Positions 24,808 through 37,464 of a stretch of DNA of 64,000 nt are shown here, one piece after another (position 1 is the stretch's first letter; each line of letters starts with the position of its first letter). The notes under the pieces were generated by a model. That model was not told the DNA's origin. It saw only the letters and a program-made list of their open reading frames with translations, and searched no databases. The position numbers and the translations under genes were made by a program. Origin of the DNA: Megachile rotundata (Eukaryota; Arthropoda; Insecta; Hymenoptera; Megachilidae); the NCBI RefSeq assembly GCF_050947335.1, contig NC_134985.1, positions 20,451,190-20,515,189 of the forward strand. The letters are read 5' to 3'.

Positions 24808-25674
24808 TCAACAGAATTTGTGGCGGGTTTTTTAAAAGATTGTTTCCTTTTTTCTTGATGTATTCGTATGCGTATAATTTTCAATAATTCCTATACTCTA
24901 TACTCTATGGTGATCATCAGAGTCATCAGTCAAGATGAGTTCTCTTGTCAAAATCATCGATCAAGAAGAATTCTATATGTACTTGTGAATACATGATTAA
25001 TATTTAAAGTTGTCGTGCATAGCACGGGGCGTTGCACTAGTATTGAAATAAAGTAAAATTGTAACTGGGTACATTTCATATAAAATACACACGTATAATT
25101 TATATAAAGACAAGCTTTTTTATTCGTAAAGAAAACCCATATAAAAAGTGTAAAAGTTCGTAGATAAAATTGTCATTACATGATTAATGTTAAATACTAA
25201 AACATTGGACGGACGTTTGTCTTTTTTTACATTAAAAATAATTCAATCTTCGATCTGCATGTGTTACGAAACGTATTTTAATCCAAATTTTATTGTCACA
25301 ATTTACGCATTGTATATTAAAGAAGAATAGAATTACTTTGCCAATTTTCGTGACACGATGTTTTAAAATTTGACCGGATACGATTGCACGTACAAATGGA
25401 CGGAATTGTTAGAGATACTTATACTATATATAAAAAGGTAACATATAAAAGATATGTAGCATTAACTTTTAAGACACACAACTATGCTACTTTAAAATCG
25501 AAGAAAGATGTTACTTTGTAGATATTCATTTAAGCGATTATCTATGAGATTCTGATGCTTAGATATAAAATAAGCATGTTCCTACGTGTTAAAGTTTTGA
25601 TTTAGTTTCAATTTTTTATAATGCAAACAGATCTGTAATATGATATGAAAACAAGTGGTGATATCTACTTCTTT

Positions 25675-25854
25675 TTACGCCATAGAGACAGAAAGTTTTC
25701 GAGAATATGCCTTCTCTTCCCATTCTTGATCGGAAGGTAACGGCGAATGCCGTAATTTACAAATACGAGATCCGTATTTTAGTAGAATCATTATAACGCA
25801 AACAACGAAAAGCGTTAAACATGTTGTTGCTGGCCAAAATATATGTAGTCCCAT
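25675..25854 (-). CDS. 59-aa membrane microprotein
   Basis: I do not recognise this protein. The single uninterrupted frame encodes 59 aa. The N-terminal half is a hydrophobic segment (residues about 5-25, FWPATTCLTLFVVCVIMILL). It is followed by a basic patch (KYGSRICKLR) and a polar tail with QEWEEKAYSRK. This layout fits a small single-pass or signal-anchored membrane protein. The ATG is preceded by CCAAG, a plausible context. The frame lies about 200 bp downstream of the stop of the 129-aa membrane-protein gene on the same strand, with no obvious promoter between them. They could share a transcript, or this could be a separate small gene. The structured amino-acid pattern argues against chance, but conservation was not tested. 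Confidence 0.55.
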   Translation of the reverse strand: MGLHIFWPATTCLTLFVVCVIMILLKYGSRICKLRHSPLPSDQEWEEKAYSRKLSVSMA

Positions 25855-26056
25855 CTTGGCGTAATTTTCTACTTAAACTACTTTTCAAACTTTATACTTC
25901 TATCCTGTGTACTTCTTCTATACTTGCTACTTTTCAACTTTGGCTATATAATGTACCAGTTTGTATTACAATGAAATAAAAGTGATGTTCTTAATTTAAC
26001 ACTAATACTTTTTAAGAATTTTATACTTTGTTACTCACAAAGTAACTGGACAGAAA

Positions 26057-26514
26057 CTAAATTTCACTTTCACGTTTTTGCATTTCCATGTACTCTTGTG
26101 ATTGCGGTGCAGGGCTGTAAGATTTAGGATTATGGTATTGTAAAACTTCGTGAGATTCTTCGGGTTGAAAAGCACGTCCTGGTTCCAATTCGCTCAAGTC
26201 CAAAGGTGGTGTTTTATGAGGTAAAACTGTCCACAATGGTTGAATCCACCTGTTTCCTAAAAAACAATGAAATTAATATGAAGTTGAAATAAATGAAATC
26301 CCTTGAGTAAAACTAAGAACTTACCAGTATGTGGGCTTTGCCAGTAACTTCTGTGGCGTGAACACCAACAAAATCCGATATTTAAAATACACAGGAACAC
26401 GAATACCAGAGAACAGATAGAGACAGCGATGTAAAATGGAGTGAAATCACCGTACTCATGCTTCACAAAGTATGGGTTCTTCAGATAATCTTCTCTTTCG
26501 TCTAGAACGGACAT
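26057..26514 (-). CDS. 129-aa single-pass membrane protein, conserved-looking but unnamed
   Basis: Two coding exons, 26325-26514 and 26057-26256, join in phase 1 to give 129 aa. The N-terminus is charged and aromatic (MSVLDEREDYLKNPYFVKHE). A transmembrane helix spans about residues 26-48 (FYIAVSICSLVFVFLCILNI, then GFCWC). A Trp/Pro-rich region follows (RSYWQSPHTG, NRWIQPLWTVLPHKTPPLD), then an acidic, Gln/Pro-rich cytosolic-type tail. Start: this ATG gives the natural N-terminus. A polypyrimidine-AG acceptor at 26541 leaves only 26 nt of leader, so a 5' UTR exon lies upstream. I cannot assign a function. The splice fit and ordered domain layout make it a confident gene. Confidence 0.85.
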
Positions 26515-26589
26515 TTTATAAATTTTAATCTCAGTTTCTTCTGAAAAAAAAAACAGAGATAGTGTTCTCTTCAGTACATCAACTTTCAC

Positions 26590-27719
26590 TGAAATTATTT
26601 ATTAATGAAACTATAGATTTACAAATCGACTGAAGAGAATAAATATTTCTTTTACGTGATTCATAAAATTTGTTAAAGCAAAAAATCTCACGTCATCCGC
26701 ATTTAAGAGACCGAAGGCGTGGCGTTAAATTACAATTATGAAATTAGGACTATGGTAGAGCACATGGGTACTGGATGCTAATGCTTGCACTTGAATCGTG
26801 TTTGTATTGATAATAACAATGGAACTTGCAATACATTCAATTTATTTTAATAAATTACAAGCTTAATTTACGGAAGGGTCTTCAGGGCTTTCTAATGAAC
26901 AAGTAAAATTGACACGTAAACATGATATAATGCATACCTTAAGGTTTGTTACTTTCTTTTATCTTTGTACTGATTATTAGTGAAACTTGAAGTAATTTAA
27001 AATCGTATATAAGTCGAAATCAGTATTATTAAAGATACTACGTCTGTCATACACACTACGAGCATCACTTTAATACGTTAGAATCTGTTACACCAAGTTG
27101 TATTTGGGCGGGGCGTTTCATGTAGTGGGAGAAATGAATGCTTTACACATCGTTCGCATGTAGCGATGTAGTGAACTGATACTGTTATTTCAATGCAAAT
27201 TAAATAACACGATTTTATCCAAGAGGTGAGACATGGAAGTGTGTTCCATGTGGTTCTATATATTTAGCTTTGCTTTAACATAAGTTAGATCATAATATTC
27301 AATGTTTTATAACAACACGTGCACTATAAATTGGGGTTCCCCAAAAAAAAATGCAGCTAAGAGGAATAGATCCCTATGACCCCAATTAGCATCGATGCAT
27401 TGGGGCGCATTATGTCTAATTTACAATAAGCATTCTCAAAATTGATAAATAATAAAATATTCGCAAGTACCTGCTTACTTGTAAAAGCAAGCTATTTTAT
27501 TACTCTGGCAATTTTCTGTAACTTTAAAAATCTGAATTTTCACACGTGCTGTCTGTAAACGGCGCCACTAGCGTCATCTAGCGGTCATGGCGCTAATGGT
27601 ACCACTTTCGGAAAACGCGCGAAAATGGATATATCCTATTGCAATTTTCATAACGGAAGAATAGGTAAAAATAAAGTACAAATTCCTAAATATTGTGAAA
27701 TTATAAAATTTTAATATTA
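26590..27719. other. Intergenic between the 129-aa gene and TRMT13
   Basis: Likely holds the promoter and leader exon of the 129-aa gene and the TRMT13 3' UTR; a minus-strand AATAAA lies at 27496-27501. A GCGCC-rich site (27561-27594) is listed separately. Confidence 0.5.
27561..27594. promoter_or_regulatory. Compound CTCF-like site
   Basis: Contains GGCGCCACTAGCG, CATCTAGCGG and ATGGCGC within 34 bp: two or three overlapping copies of a GCGCC/CATCTAG type motif like that at 24656. It lies about 120 bp beyond the TRMT13 stop codon. The regulatory role is inference. Confidence 0.35.
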
Positions 27720-29209
27720 TTATATTTCATTTTTCGTAGCTATTATACACATATTTTCCAGAGATACTTCTGTAGTGGTATAATATATTAAGTTACTTTG
27801 GAACCCAACACTCCTCAAATATTCTAATCGACCCCAATTTAATAACATTTTCACTTTACGACCGATATTTTCTCTGTCATTCGCAGTTAATGTTCGTATA
27901 TTCGTTCTGAAAAGAAAGTAGTACAGACTGGAGTGATTAAATTAAGTATAGCAAATATTACCTGGTATCCTTCAAATTATCTTGATCACTAGTTTTAGTT
28001 ATAGTACTGAGACCACAGGTTGCCCAACTAGCAATGCTACATAAGATTGTAAATTCATTAGGAGTAAATCCACATTGTTTTAAATAATTTTTTCCAACAT
28101 ATGATGCATATTCGCATCTATGGTGACAACAAAATGCAATGATTAATCCAGTAATGTTGCATTTAGGTTCGTTTTGCATTGCATGAATCAAACAATTTAT
28201 AGTTAAATCTATAAACAATATTGCTTACAACATCTTTTAAAAATTATACTGTTATTGCAATCATATAGTGTACCTGTAGCTGTACCACACAAATGTTTAG
28301 CAATACCAACTTTATAGTCAAATTTCTGTATTTCTGTAATGTCATTTAATTTTAAATCAGCAATATCAGCACGAATTCTTTTGATCACAAGAGGAAGCTG
28401 CTCATTTCTTAATTTATTATCACTCTTATGTCTATGACTTGAGCGATCCACTAATAAAATACAGCTATTTTTTCTATCCTTTATCATTTTTCCCAGCCAG
28501 TAGGTTAATTTACCCTTTCCAGCTCCAAATTCCATAAAACATGTATTGTCTTGTACAAGACCTGCATGTTCTAAATGAGATAATAATGAAGAATTTTGTA
28601 GCAAATGCTTCCTATTAGCTTTGCCATAAGATTCATCATTTAATACATCTCTGAGTATCTCATGTGATCTTACTATTTCAGGTACTTCAGGTAACTTCTC
28701 TAAAAATGGAATAAAAGAAACACTTCAACCCAGAATTTAGAATGAAATATTTTATATAAATTACGAACCATAAGCAGTTATAACTTTATCTATAACTGCA
28801 TTTACTAGTTCCTCATCAAGTTCACAAAGTGGTACATGCTGAGGTGTTTCACATGTTTTGTCAACATTAATTCCCTTTACTATGAATGATGGCTGTGCAT
28901 CTATCAATCTTTTTGCATTACATACCTTCAAGTGTTTGGATAACTTTGATTCAAAGCATGTACTACAAATGATCTATAAATTTTATATGTATGAAAGAAT
29001 GTTTGTACCATATTTTATTAGAAATGTACTTACTGCGTAGGATCAAGTGGACACTTTATCCTTTTATTTTTGAGTTTATTGTCTTTGGAATGTACAGATT
29101 CCATTAAGTCTTCTTGGTGTTCACCGCAATATTTATTTCCTTGTTTTACGGTCATACGACAATAACGCTTTTTTCTTTTTACGAAATACATACAGTGATT
29201 ATCTTCCAT
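27720..29209 (-). CDS. Trmt13: TRMT13: tRNA 2'-O-methyltransferase (TRM13/CCDC76 family)
   Basis: The family methylates the ribose 2'-OH at position 4 of the acceptor stem of certain tRNAs (Gly, Pro, His). Five exons, 29034-29209, 28769-28962, 28274-28699, 27962-28208 and 27720-27906, join in matching phases to 409 aa (human about 480). Domains: an N-terminal CCCH-type finger (C6, C17, C28, H31); a U11-48K-like CHHC finger (C53, H59, H69, C73; CPLDPTH motif); and a Rossmann methyltransferase domain with the SAM-binding loop EFGAGKG (180-186), the acidic LLVD (to D208), KHLCGTATD (258-266) and FCCHHRCEY. The C-terminal RLEYLRSVGF and EVSLENMCIIA also fit the family. Introns are short (about 55-75 bp). 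Exon 2 starts at the second AG; this choice restores the CHHC finger. The donor of exon 2 (GTTCGT) is weak. No disabling change was seen, so the gene looks functional. Confidence 0.93.
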
Positions 29210-30827
29210 AGTTTAATTATAATATTTAACAATAAGTAATAAGACAATCACTGTGTGTTTATAACCTATACTTTTCACAAGAGAAGCGTCGTGCCGAATG
29301 ACGAATTCTCGTTCGTACTGCGCAGGTATCGCTCATTTTTAAAACTGTGATGTCGTTGAATCTTTGTGGAATTAAAATTTTTTTAAGGTTGAATATATCT
29401 ATTAGGAAAATATGACATAAAGGAAGGTGGCACAAAATGAAAAATAAAAGTTTAACTAAATTTTTTTTATGGATAGTATACATAATACAAATACATAACA
29501 TTATGTTATAATGAAAGCACTTTTCTTATGAAAAACTATAAATATCAGAAACCACATTTAAGATTCATGAACTCATTCTTATATAGTTACTAGTATAAGT
29601 GGCCGGGATTATAATGGCACATAAATACAATGTCTTATTATAAAACTACCGTTTCGTAGTAAAGGAAATAGTATGATGAAAACGGTATAAATGCAGTGTA
29701 TAATGCGTAATTAGAGTGGAGTCTTGCTATATGACCGCGTATACAGTTGTATGATTGAGCTAAAGAATTGTCTTTTACTGTCATTAATAAAGAGCCATTT
29801 AACGAGACTCCACTGTATAATATCCACTAAATACATTGTAAACAATTACACTATGTATATCCCTCAAACACAACGTGAGAATAGAATTTTATAATTTTTT
29901 TTTGATGCAACAATTTAGAAAAATATTAATTATTCAAAACGTTTCCGAATATCGTCAATTTTGAAAATGTCTAAAGTAAGCATAGATCACTGATCTATGA
30001 TATTATAAATACTTGCTGTCAACAAAAATTACCTACATTATTCTATAAACTTATCACATTTTTATTTAATGCATGCAAACTGGAGGTCTGCAAAATGTTG
30101 AGCACTTCTTAATATCAAAGTAATTGATATATTCATTATCGAGCACATTAATTATGCAAGAAGTCTTATTTTCTTAGTATAAAATTTATAGTCTATTTTA
30201 TGATAATAAAATAACAGTGATATGTTATCTTATGTTTAAAAATCTTTAACTAATTACCGATATCAAATCATAACAATTAGTAATAGCAAGCAGTACTTAT
30301 AATATTACTTCACGTTTTCATCCATCAAATTAAAAGACTTTAGTCATCCCTCTAATAATGGCAAATCATTATAATCAAGACTGTAAGAAAAAATAAAGAT
30401 AAATAAGGTATAAAATGTAAGGCTATATGATCATTAAAATAAGAGAATAAAAAAAATTAAAAACTAAACCGAGAATAGTCAAAGTACTTAGCATGCAGAA
30501 CATATAAGAAACAAGGATAAAAATTATAACTTCGCGAATAGATCATTCAAAAATCATAACAAAGATCATTGTTTCTTATTGACTAGACCCTGTACGATAA
30601 TTTACTTATTAATCACCATTGTCTAACATAACGATCTAACGATAAGTGAGCAATAAAAGATGCGTAACGTTCCTCCACCTTTTTCTAATGTCTTATATAA
30701 AAAAAACTTATATCTTAAGTAGAATATGTGAAGTCTTTACCGTGTAAATTTGATGCTGACTCTCTCGTGCAAGGCATATTTTTTTTTAAGACAACATTAA
30801 ATTGCAATATTCAAATTTTTGAGATCA
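29210..30827. other. TRMT13 upstream region and 3' flank of the receptor gene
   Basis: A+T-rich and non-coding by inspection. It should contain the TRMT13 promoter just right of 29209 and the 3' UTR of the cysteine-rich membrane protein. No repeat or RNA gene was recognised. Confidence 0.5.
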
Positions 30828-32700
30828 TCAATCGTTGTTCAATAAGTTTACATTCATCGATATTTTTTGCGAGATCAAAATGTTTGAAGCCCTCAGTCGC
30901 TCTCTGTTCTCGCCATTGCCCGATTCAGGTGTTGAACCACTGTTTCGAGGGTTGTTATTATTTTCTTCTTCGTGACTGGTAGAAGATGAAGAAGGGTTAC
31001 TCGTCTGTACTAAGACGGTGTTCGTATTATTATCCACTTGTTCAATTTCGTATTGAACTACGTTTCCATTAGTAACTTCAAGCGTCAATTGTCTATAAGA
31101 ATACAATCGCATATTATAATGTAGTACGGATATGTACATATAGAATATAAATGTTTAATAATTATTTACTCCGGAGGCCAAGGGTTAGATTGATCATCGG
31201 CTGGTGGCACCTCGACCACCGATTGCAATTGGCCCATTATTGTCCTATTCTCATTGCTTAAATTGGTTTCATAATTCGGATTCGGGCGAACCCAACTTGG
31301 AGTCTTGAAAGGAGAAGCGGACACAAGATTGTTCCTATCCTTTAGATTTTTATTATTATTACACGGCACGTGTGCCAGCTCTTCTCCATAACTAATGAAT
31401 GGACCTGTGAAACACACAGAGCATAAATAAACGTGACAAATATTCGATTAATACAGTCGTTGTAATCGAAAGTACATAATTCCATACATATTATTACCAC
31501 GTTTTGAACAGCTCGTAGTTAATTCAGCGTTCAAGTAGGTAGGTATACTGTAATGAAATAATTGTGTTTTTCGTATAAAAAAAAGTTAACCGTTTCCATT
31601 CACGGTTAGTATTACTAACATGTACAAGAAACTGTTAAGAGTGCGAAAAGGCAAAGAAGCAAGCTACAGTGCTAATGTTTTTATCAATTGCCGTCGATCT
31701 GTTGGATCTTCCTTTGTTATGACATATACATAATTACGTACACGCGTTAAATGAAAGTGTCATTTTGGGAAAGGAATTTACCCTCAAATGGACGGCGAAC
31801 GTCAATCTACCTACTCGTTTACAATAAATGTAGTGACTACGTTTGCGTCGAGTCGTGATACCTGTTTGCGCCAACTACATTGAGTGTAGTTAAGGAATTG
31901 TGATAATGTTTATGATAATTTTAATAACACTCACTAGTTTCCACTGGTGGAGCACTAGGTTCAGTGACACAGAGATCTCCACATTGCTCTGGGTTATTAT
32001 TCCGTCGTTTCGACGTTCCTGAAACATAGTTTTCAGGTTATTTTCATAGTTTTCATGACTCCACAATAAAATCACAGGTTACATATTTATGTTATAAACG
32101 CTCTACTTACGTTTTCTAAGGTAGATGATAACACCAATTATTAGTAACAAAAAGACAATCAGTACGCCTCCAGTTATACATATGATAGTAATATTATTCA
32201 GTCTGCCTACTACATCTGTAACAACCAAAATAAGGATAAGAAATATCAGTTACAACTTGTATTCAGTTAATAACAATATGTTTTAATACTTACCTGGTAC
32301 ATTTTTTGGCACATTGGACTTCTTGCACAACCATGCCATTTCTCCAGTGCCGAGTTCCTCGGCACTGAATCTGAAAATGATTTTTTTAGATACTTTCTGT
32401 TTCATCACAGATGGAGAACATTATTCGTTCTATTGATGCAACTCCATTTTTAAGGAAGTTGAAGAAACTCTAATGAGTTAAGATAGATTTTTGTAACTAC
32501 AAGTATTAGAAAAATAGCTATAGTTACCCGAAAAGGCATGGTCCACATTGAGAGGGGTGTCTAGCTTTCCTCTCGCGGTTTTCTTGCCGGTTATATCGCC
32601 GGCATTCTGTGTAATCTACGCATCGTGCAGATACATCGTAACAATATTGTTTTTGGGGGCAATCGTTGTCATCACGACAAACGCCTTCCTCTATCGAAGC
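30828..32700 (-). CDS. Cysteine-rich single-pass membrane protein, possible Grindelwald/TNF-receptor-like (5' end not found)
   Basis: Six exons join in consistent phases: 32528-32700, 32294-32370, 32111-32215, 31935-32018, 31170-31404 and 30828-31092. They encode 312 aa plus an unplaced N-terminus. The ectodomain has eight cysteines in about 70 residues (GVCRDDNDCPQKQYCYD, QCGPCLFGFSAEELGTGEM). This compact, atypical module would suit an insect TNF receptor such as Grindelwald. A transmembrane helix follows (IICITGGVLIVFLLLIIGVI), then a basic stop-transfer (YLRKRTSKRR). The long polar cytoplasmic tail contains EPSAPPVE and PADDQSNPWPPE. Reading through the last 77-bp intron stops at once, giving a tail ending in PPE. 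Candidate start exons at 35391-35457 (signal-peptide-like) or at 34394-34414 do not settle the N-terminus. The name is tentative; the gene itself is well supported. Confidence 0.8.
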
Positions 32701-35667
32701 CTGTAAAAAATAAATTTCAAAATTATTTCCTCTTATAACTTCGAGTTTGTTATATCGAAAAAGTATTCCTTTGACAAACCCTCTAAAACTTAATCATAAT
32801 AATTAAAGTCTGAGGAGTGATCTTATAAGGAAGTTGAAGAAAGTTTATACAAATATATTTTTAGGAAATTCAACAATTTTATACAATAAGATTTTGTAAT
32901 TTTATTCAATCCGCAACTTTTAAGACTGAGTCGAAAACTTGAGTTTTAATTTTTTCTTTTAAATAAATTTCACTTGTTAAATACAATAAATATAATCCAC
33001 TGTAAATTTCTTGATGACTCAATAATATCAATTGCGTATCGATTACATCATTAGTAAAAGACAATAAACTACACTATATAACAATTTTTCAATTCGTTAA
33101 AGAATAAGTTATGATGTCTGAACGTAATGAAGCCTTAATCTCGTGACTTAAGATTATTCGTATCAAGATGATGAGTTAATCTGATGTTAATTCGTTTAAT
33201 TGGAGCATTGTTTAGCTTTATTATTTACTAAAGCGCACGAGTGACATGTAAGATAACAGTGTTATGAACTAGTACCCCAATCTCCAGTTATATTCGATTT
33301 TTTTGAAACGGGTACGATAGCGGTACGCATGGCATTTCCGGTCTAGCCCTCAAGGTTCTGATGGATCCCTGAGATTCATATATCGACTTAAAATCGATTG
33401 AGAGAAAGATTTCGTTTCACTAAAGACTCATCTACTATTCTTTAATCGACTACGTTCGAAATAATTGCAAAATATTCACAAAAAGTACCATTGAAGTTAT
33501 AACAAAATCAATTGTACCATTTTTTACTTGTCTACATACTAAAAGAATTCAGAATAACGTAACTTCTTTATAAAAACCAAAAAAAATTCAATATTTCGTG
33601 ATTTTATATTAAATGAAGTACTAAAACAATTTTCCCTAAAACAATTTGCGCATCTAACATAAATATTCAATGAAACATAAATTTTATGGAGTTTATCAGT
33701 TTGAACATAATCTAAGAAGTTAACTTTGTGAAAAATATAAAAAAATTTGTAATATTATTATTGTTTTATACTAAAAAAAAAATATGTAGTAGAATGATTT
33801 TGCACAAGTGGTGATCCGCCATTTTGTTTGGTACCAGTCACCATCTTAGAACCCGTACGTTCACCGTGGATCTTAAAATGGATGCTGATGTAATCCGAAT
33901 GCATCGGAGTCATTACCCTCCTTTCGGACTATAATAATTCGAAAACGATATAAACCACCGTATGTGGCGCGTTCAAACGAAGCCGCCACATTTTCAAACG
34001 ATGAAATATTTACGATTCAAATCACGAAATATACTTAGCACTGTGATTACTTTTATCTTGAGTTCAGCATCCATTCCGATTAAAATATCGATTATCGCGT
34101 ACTCAAATTCCTGAATTTTTTTTTGTAATAAAAAATGCAACGAATAACACGAAAAGGAGTCGATACAAGATAATTGCAGCAGACGCTTAATAATACTGAG
34201 TTAGTTGTTATACAGTAATGGAAGTAAAAAATGCTTTCTATATCAGATAACGAAATTGATAAGAAGCATTTTCCGATAAGCTTCCGGCGAATCTGTCAAA
34301 TTTTATCTTTTGTGCACTTCTTCCCTTATATTAGAATAAAAATTGCATGAAACAAAGAAATCTGTTAGTAACAAAAACTTCGAAATTGATTTACCTTGAA
34401 ATCGGTTAACGACATTTACCGGTCAACAACTCGCGTGATATATGTGTCAGTTATACGCAAAAACAATAAAAACACTTTGTAAATTGTTAAATAAAATAAA
34501 AATTCTGTATGAAATAACGACTGTAAAAGATGGAGTATCGTTCTATTAATAATAACGGGCCAAAGTTAAAAAGTAATTGCTTCTTCGCATCTGTATATCT
34601 TGTTTCTATGATGGTTGCGGAGATTCCCGAACGAAAAAGAAAAACGGGGGTCGCATGACTCATCGTCGCGCGCGTCCAATGTGGTACCGAGAATTGTGGA
34701 ACACATATTCCGGTTCTAGTAATAAGACCACAGTGTGATTTGTACAAAATACTGCGCATTAAAATATTCGGCAGTTATTTATCTCGCGTATGTAACTTTG
34801 TATAAGTGAAAGCCAATTAAAGCGCTCATTATACACTAACAAGCACTGGCGGTGACTTCTATACATACACGTAATTTTAAACTTGACTTTGTAAAACAAA
34901 TAATTATACATCAAACAGGGCACAATTTAAGGGACCATTTTTTTACAAAATATTATTTTATTAAATTGCAAAAAGTATGATGAAATAGTGGTGAAAGATT
35001 ACGATCTAATTTTAACTAAAAAAAAAAAAAAAGCGGGAGATTAATAATGATCAAGGAAGAGATTTTTATATTGGTAGTATACAATCTGGTGTCTTTTATT
35101 GCACATGCAGCAATTGTAACACCAATTTGTTCACAAGGGACCCCTGGACGTATGTAAATGTGTATACACTGCCGTTGACATGTGTTTAGCACCATATATA
35201 ATTTGACACCGCAATCGTGTTCTGAATATCAAAAGCCATCAATAGTTAATATCCTTACCAAACACTTCCATTTAAGCAAATATATCGTGTCAAATAAAAC
35301 TATTTACTCCTGCATCGCGTATGACAGGTAAATAGAGGAAATTTATATTTTTTTTTTATATTAACGGTGAATTAATTTTTTTCTCTACTTACCATTTGGA
35401 GATAAAAATTGAAACTTCCGACTGAGTGCAAGTAATAACATTAAACGGCTCATTCGCACACGAACACCCGCACCGTTTGAAATTCACCTGTACTCTGAGG
35501 CTGTTGCTAATCGCCAGAACCGGCGTATACTGAACGCGTTCAGACCTGCTCATGGCGAGTCAGGTGGTGGGGGCGGCGGGCAGTGGTGTAGCCGCGGTTT
35601 TCCGAACCTCCATTTCTCGTTAACAATAGAGCAGGTCTCGTTGAGTAGTCTGCAAGTGGAGGACAGG
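32701..35667. other. Probable first intron and upstream region of the receptor gene
   Basis: Mostly A+T-rich. 35385-35640 is G+C-richer. It holds a minus-strand frame beginning MSRLMLLLALSRKF that ends at a good GTAAGT donor (35390). Its phase 1 does not fit the phase-0 start of the exon at 32700, so an intermediate exon would be needed. A (A)15 run lies near 35020. Confidence 0.4.
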
Positions 35668-36304
35668 CAGGGACGGCGCGAACATTTGCGGAGTTGGATT
35701 CAAAAGTGTCGGGCGCCAAAAAGTCCGATTTACTTCTAATACGATACAGAAATCGTATTAGGTATCTTAGATTTCAAATGACCAAGTAATCTGAAGTTCT
35801 AAGAACTTTATTACTTGAAACCGCGGCCCTGGTGTAGTCCGATTACATTCGGGCAATGTCGGAAAAATGACCGAGTGGACCCGAGAGAATTTTCTAGAAA
35901 GCTGGTTACATTCGGATAAAGTCGGAGAAAATCGGGAGGATGAAGAGAATTCTCTAGAAACCCGATTTTATCCGATTCGAGATTTAAACTGAGCCGATCT
36001 TCGCCGATTTCGCCCGAGAGTGGTCAAGCGACTTGAAATGGTAGTATTTAAGGGGCCCATGCAATTCGGGTCAGTGGCCGAGATCGCCCGACTTTTACCG
36101 ACCCTGAACTCTGGAGCTGGGATACTCTTCGCAGTCGATTATCAACAAATTACTGAATATTTTGTACCTAAATCTTATAGATATGTAATTTTATAGTAAT
36201 TTTGTAACCATATGATAGTATGAATAAAACTACATAACATTTATGATAAAACTTTTACAGACCACGGAGCCGGGTTCCACGGAACCCTACTAGCGCCGGC
36301 CCTG
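35668..36304. mobile_element. Possible degenerate hAT-like MITE
   Basis: The left end reads CAGGGACGGCGCGAA and the right end, reverse-complemented, CAGGGCCGGCGCTAG (12 of 15 identical). The CAGGG start is typical of some hAT elements. The flanking octamers (AGGACAGG and AATAGAGG) match at only 5 of 8 positions, so the target duplication is unproven. There is no transposase frame. The interior has several self-complementary words, including a perfect 10-bp hairpin at 35736-35761 and GGGTTCC-AC-GGAACCC near the right end. Confidence 0.35.
35736..35761. other. Perfect 10-bp stem-loop
   Basis: CTAATACGAT, a 6-nt loop ACAGAA, then ATCGTATTAG. It lies inside the putative MITE. No terminator role is expected in a eukaryote. 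Confidence 0.8.
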
Positions 36305-37464
36305 AATAGAGGACCAATGTACGCAGTTTGAAATCTTACCGGGGTTGAAAATATCTATACAAAAATCGATACCGATTCAGACCTTGAACTCGGCTTCAGT
36401 TTAATTTCTACTTTTCAAAATTGTAAACACTAAATCCTTCTCAATTCACCATTCAATATAAATTATAGTTCCGTTTTTATTATAAACATTTGTTCATGAT
36501 TGTATAATAAAAAAAGAATGCATAAATGATTCTTTTATGCACGTAAATAAATTGTATAGAAACAATCTTGATTCGATTTGAGGATGTATCATAAGCCACC
36601 AACCGCACGCGAAACTAATACAAACGTATCGCCTATTACGTTATAGAACACTATAAAGGGCCGTCTTTAGTAATTACAATTATCAGAGTCGATGTTGATT
36701 TATTCACTTATACATGTGTTTTTTATATCACGTATGGTTCTTATCTCATACATATTCTTATTATCAATTTTATTTAACATTACAAGTAAATGAGTAAATG
36801 TTTTTACAGTATTTACACGGATTTATTGAAGGTGAATTATTTAAAAACCAAATTTAATGAAGTAAAAAACATAATATGTATTTCTCATTTTAGTATATAT
36901 GTACATACACTGATAAAATGGGAACAGCCTTATTTCTATCGATTTACGATACATTAATAAGCCATAATATAATACTTAAAGTACTAAACACAAAATTTTA
37001 AACGTTTTTAGAATATGAACAACTCTCCTTTTTTTGTTAGCGACCTGCGTCCAAGATTATTAATGCTAAACAAAACATTCTTCAGCATATTTAGTTGAAT
37101 TTATAGTATTAATCAGGTAGTCCCTTTTCTGCTCAAATTATACTGTTCATAATTATATGTAGTAAATAATTTTCAATGCAAATAGTTAAGCATCAATATA
37201 CATTAACAAAGATAATCGTAATTGTATAAAGTTTAAATTATCATATTGCCTATTTTTAAACTTCTTCATAACTTATGAGTTTATCTCAACAAAAAAAGAA
37301 CCGATTAACAAATATACCGTACAAAAGTTTTCTATTTTTTACAATTCTTTCTTTTTTTGAGGTATCCAAATATATGAACCATTTGAATCTTCATTCCAGG
37401 CACTACTTCATTCCTCTTATTATGGTCTGTGCTAGCTCATTCGTCACTGGCAGTTAACTTTAAT
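36305..37464. other. Intergenic and ASF1 3' flank
   Basis: A+T-rich. Contains the presumed ASF1 3' UTR on the - strand. Nothing else recognised. Confidence 0.5.

Noticed and set aside
35391..35457. Signal-peptide-like first exon (MSRLMLLLALSRKF) for the cysteine-rich receptor
   Set aside because: It is attractive and followed by GTAAGT, but it ends in phase 1 while the exon at 32700 starts in phase 0. It is not accepted without an intermediate exon or RNA evidence.
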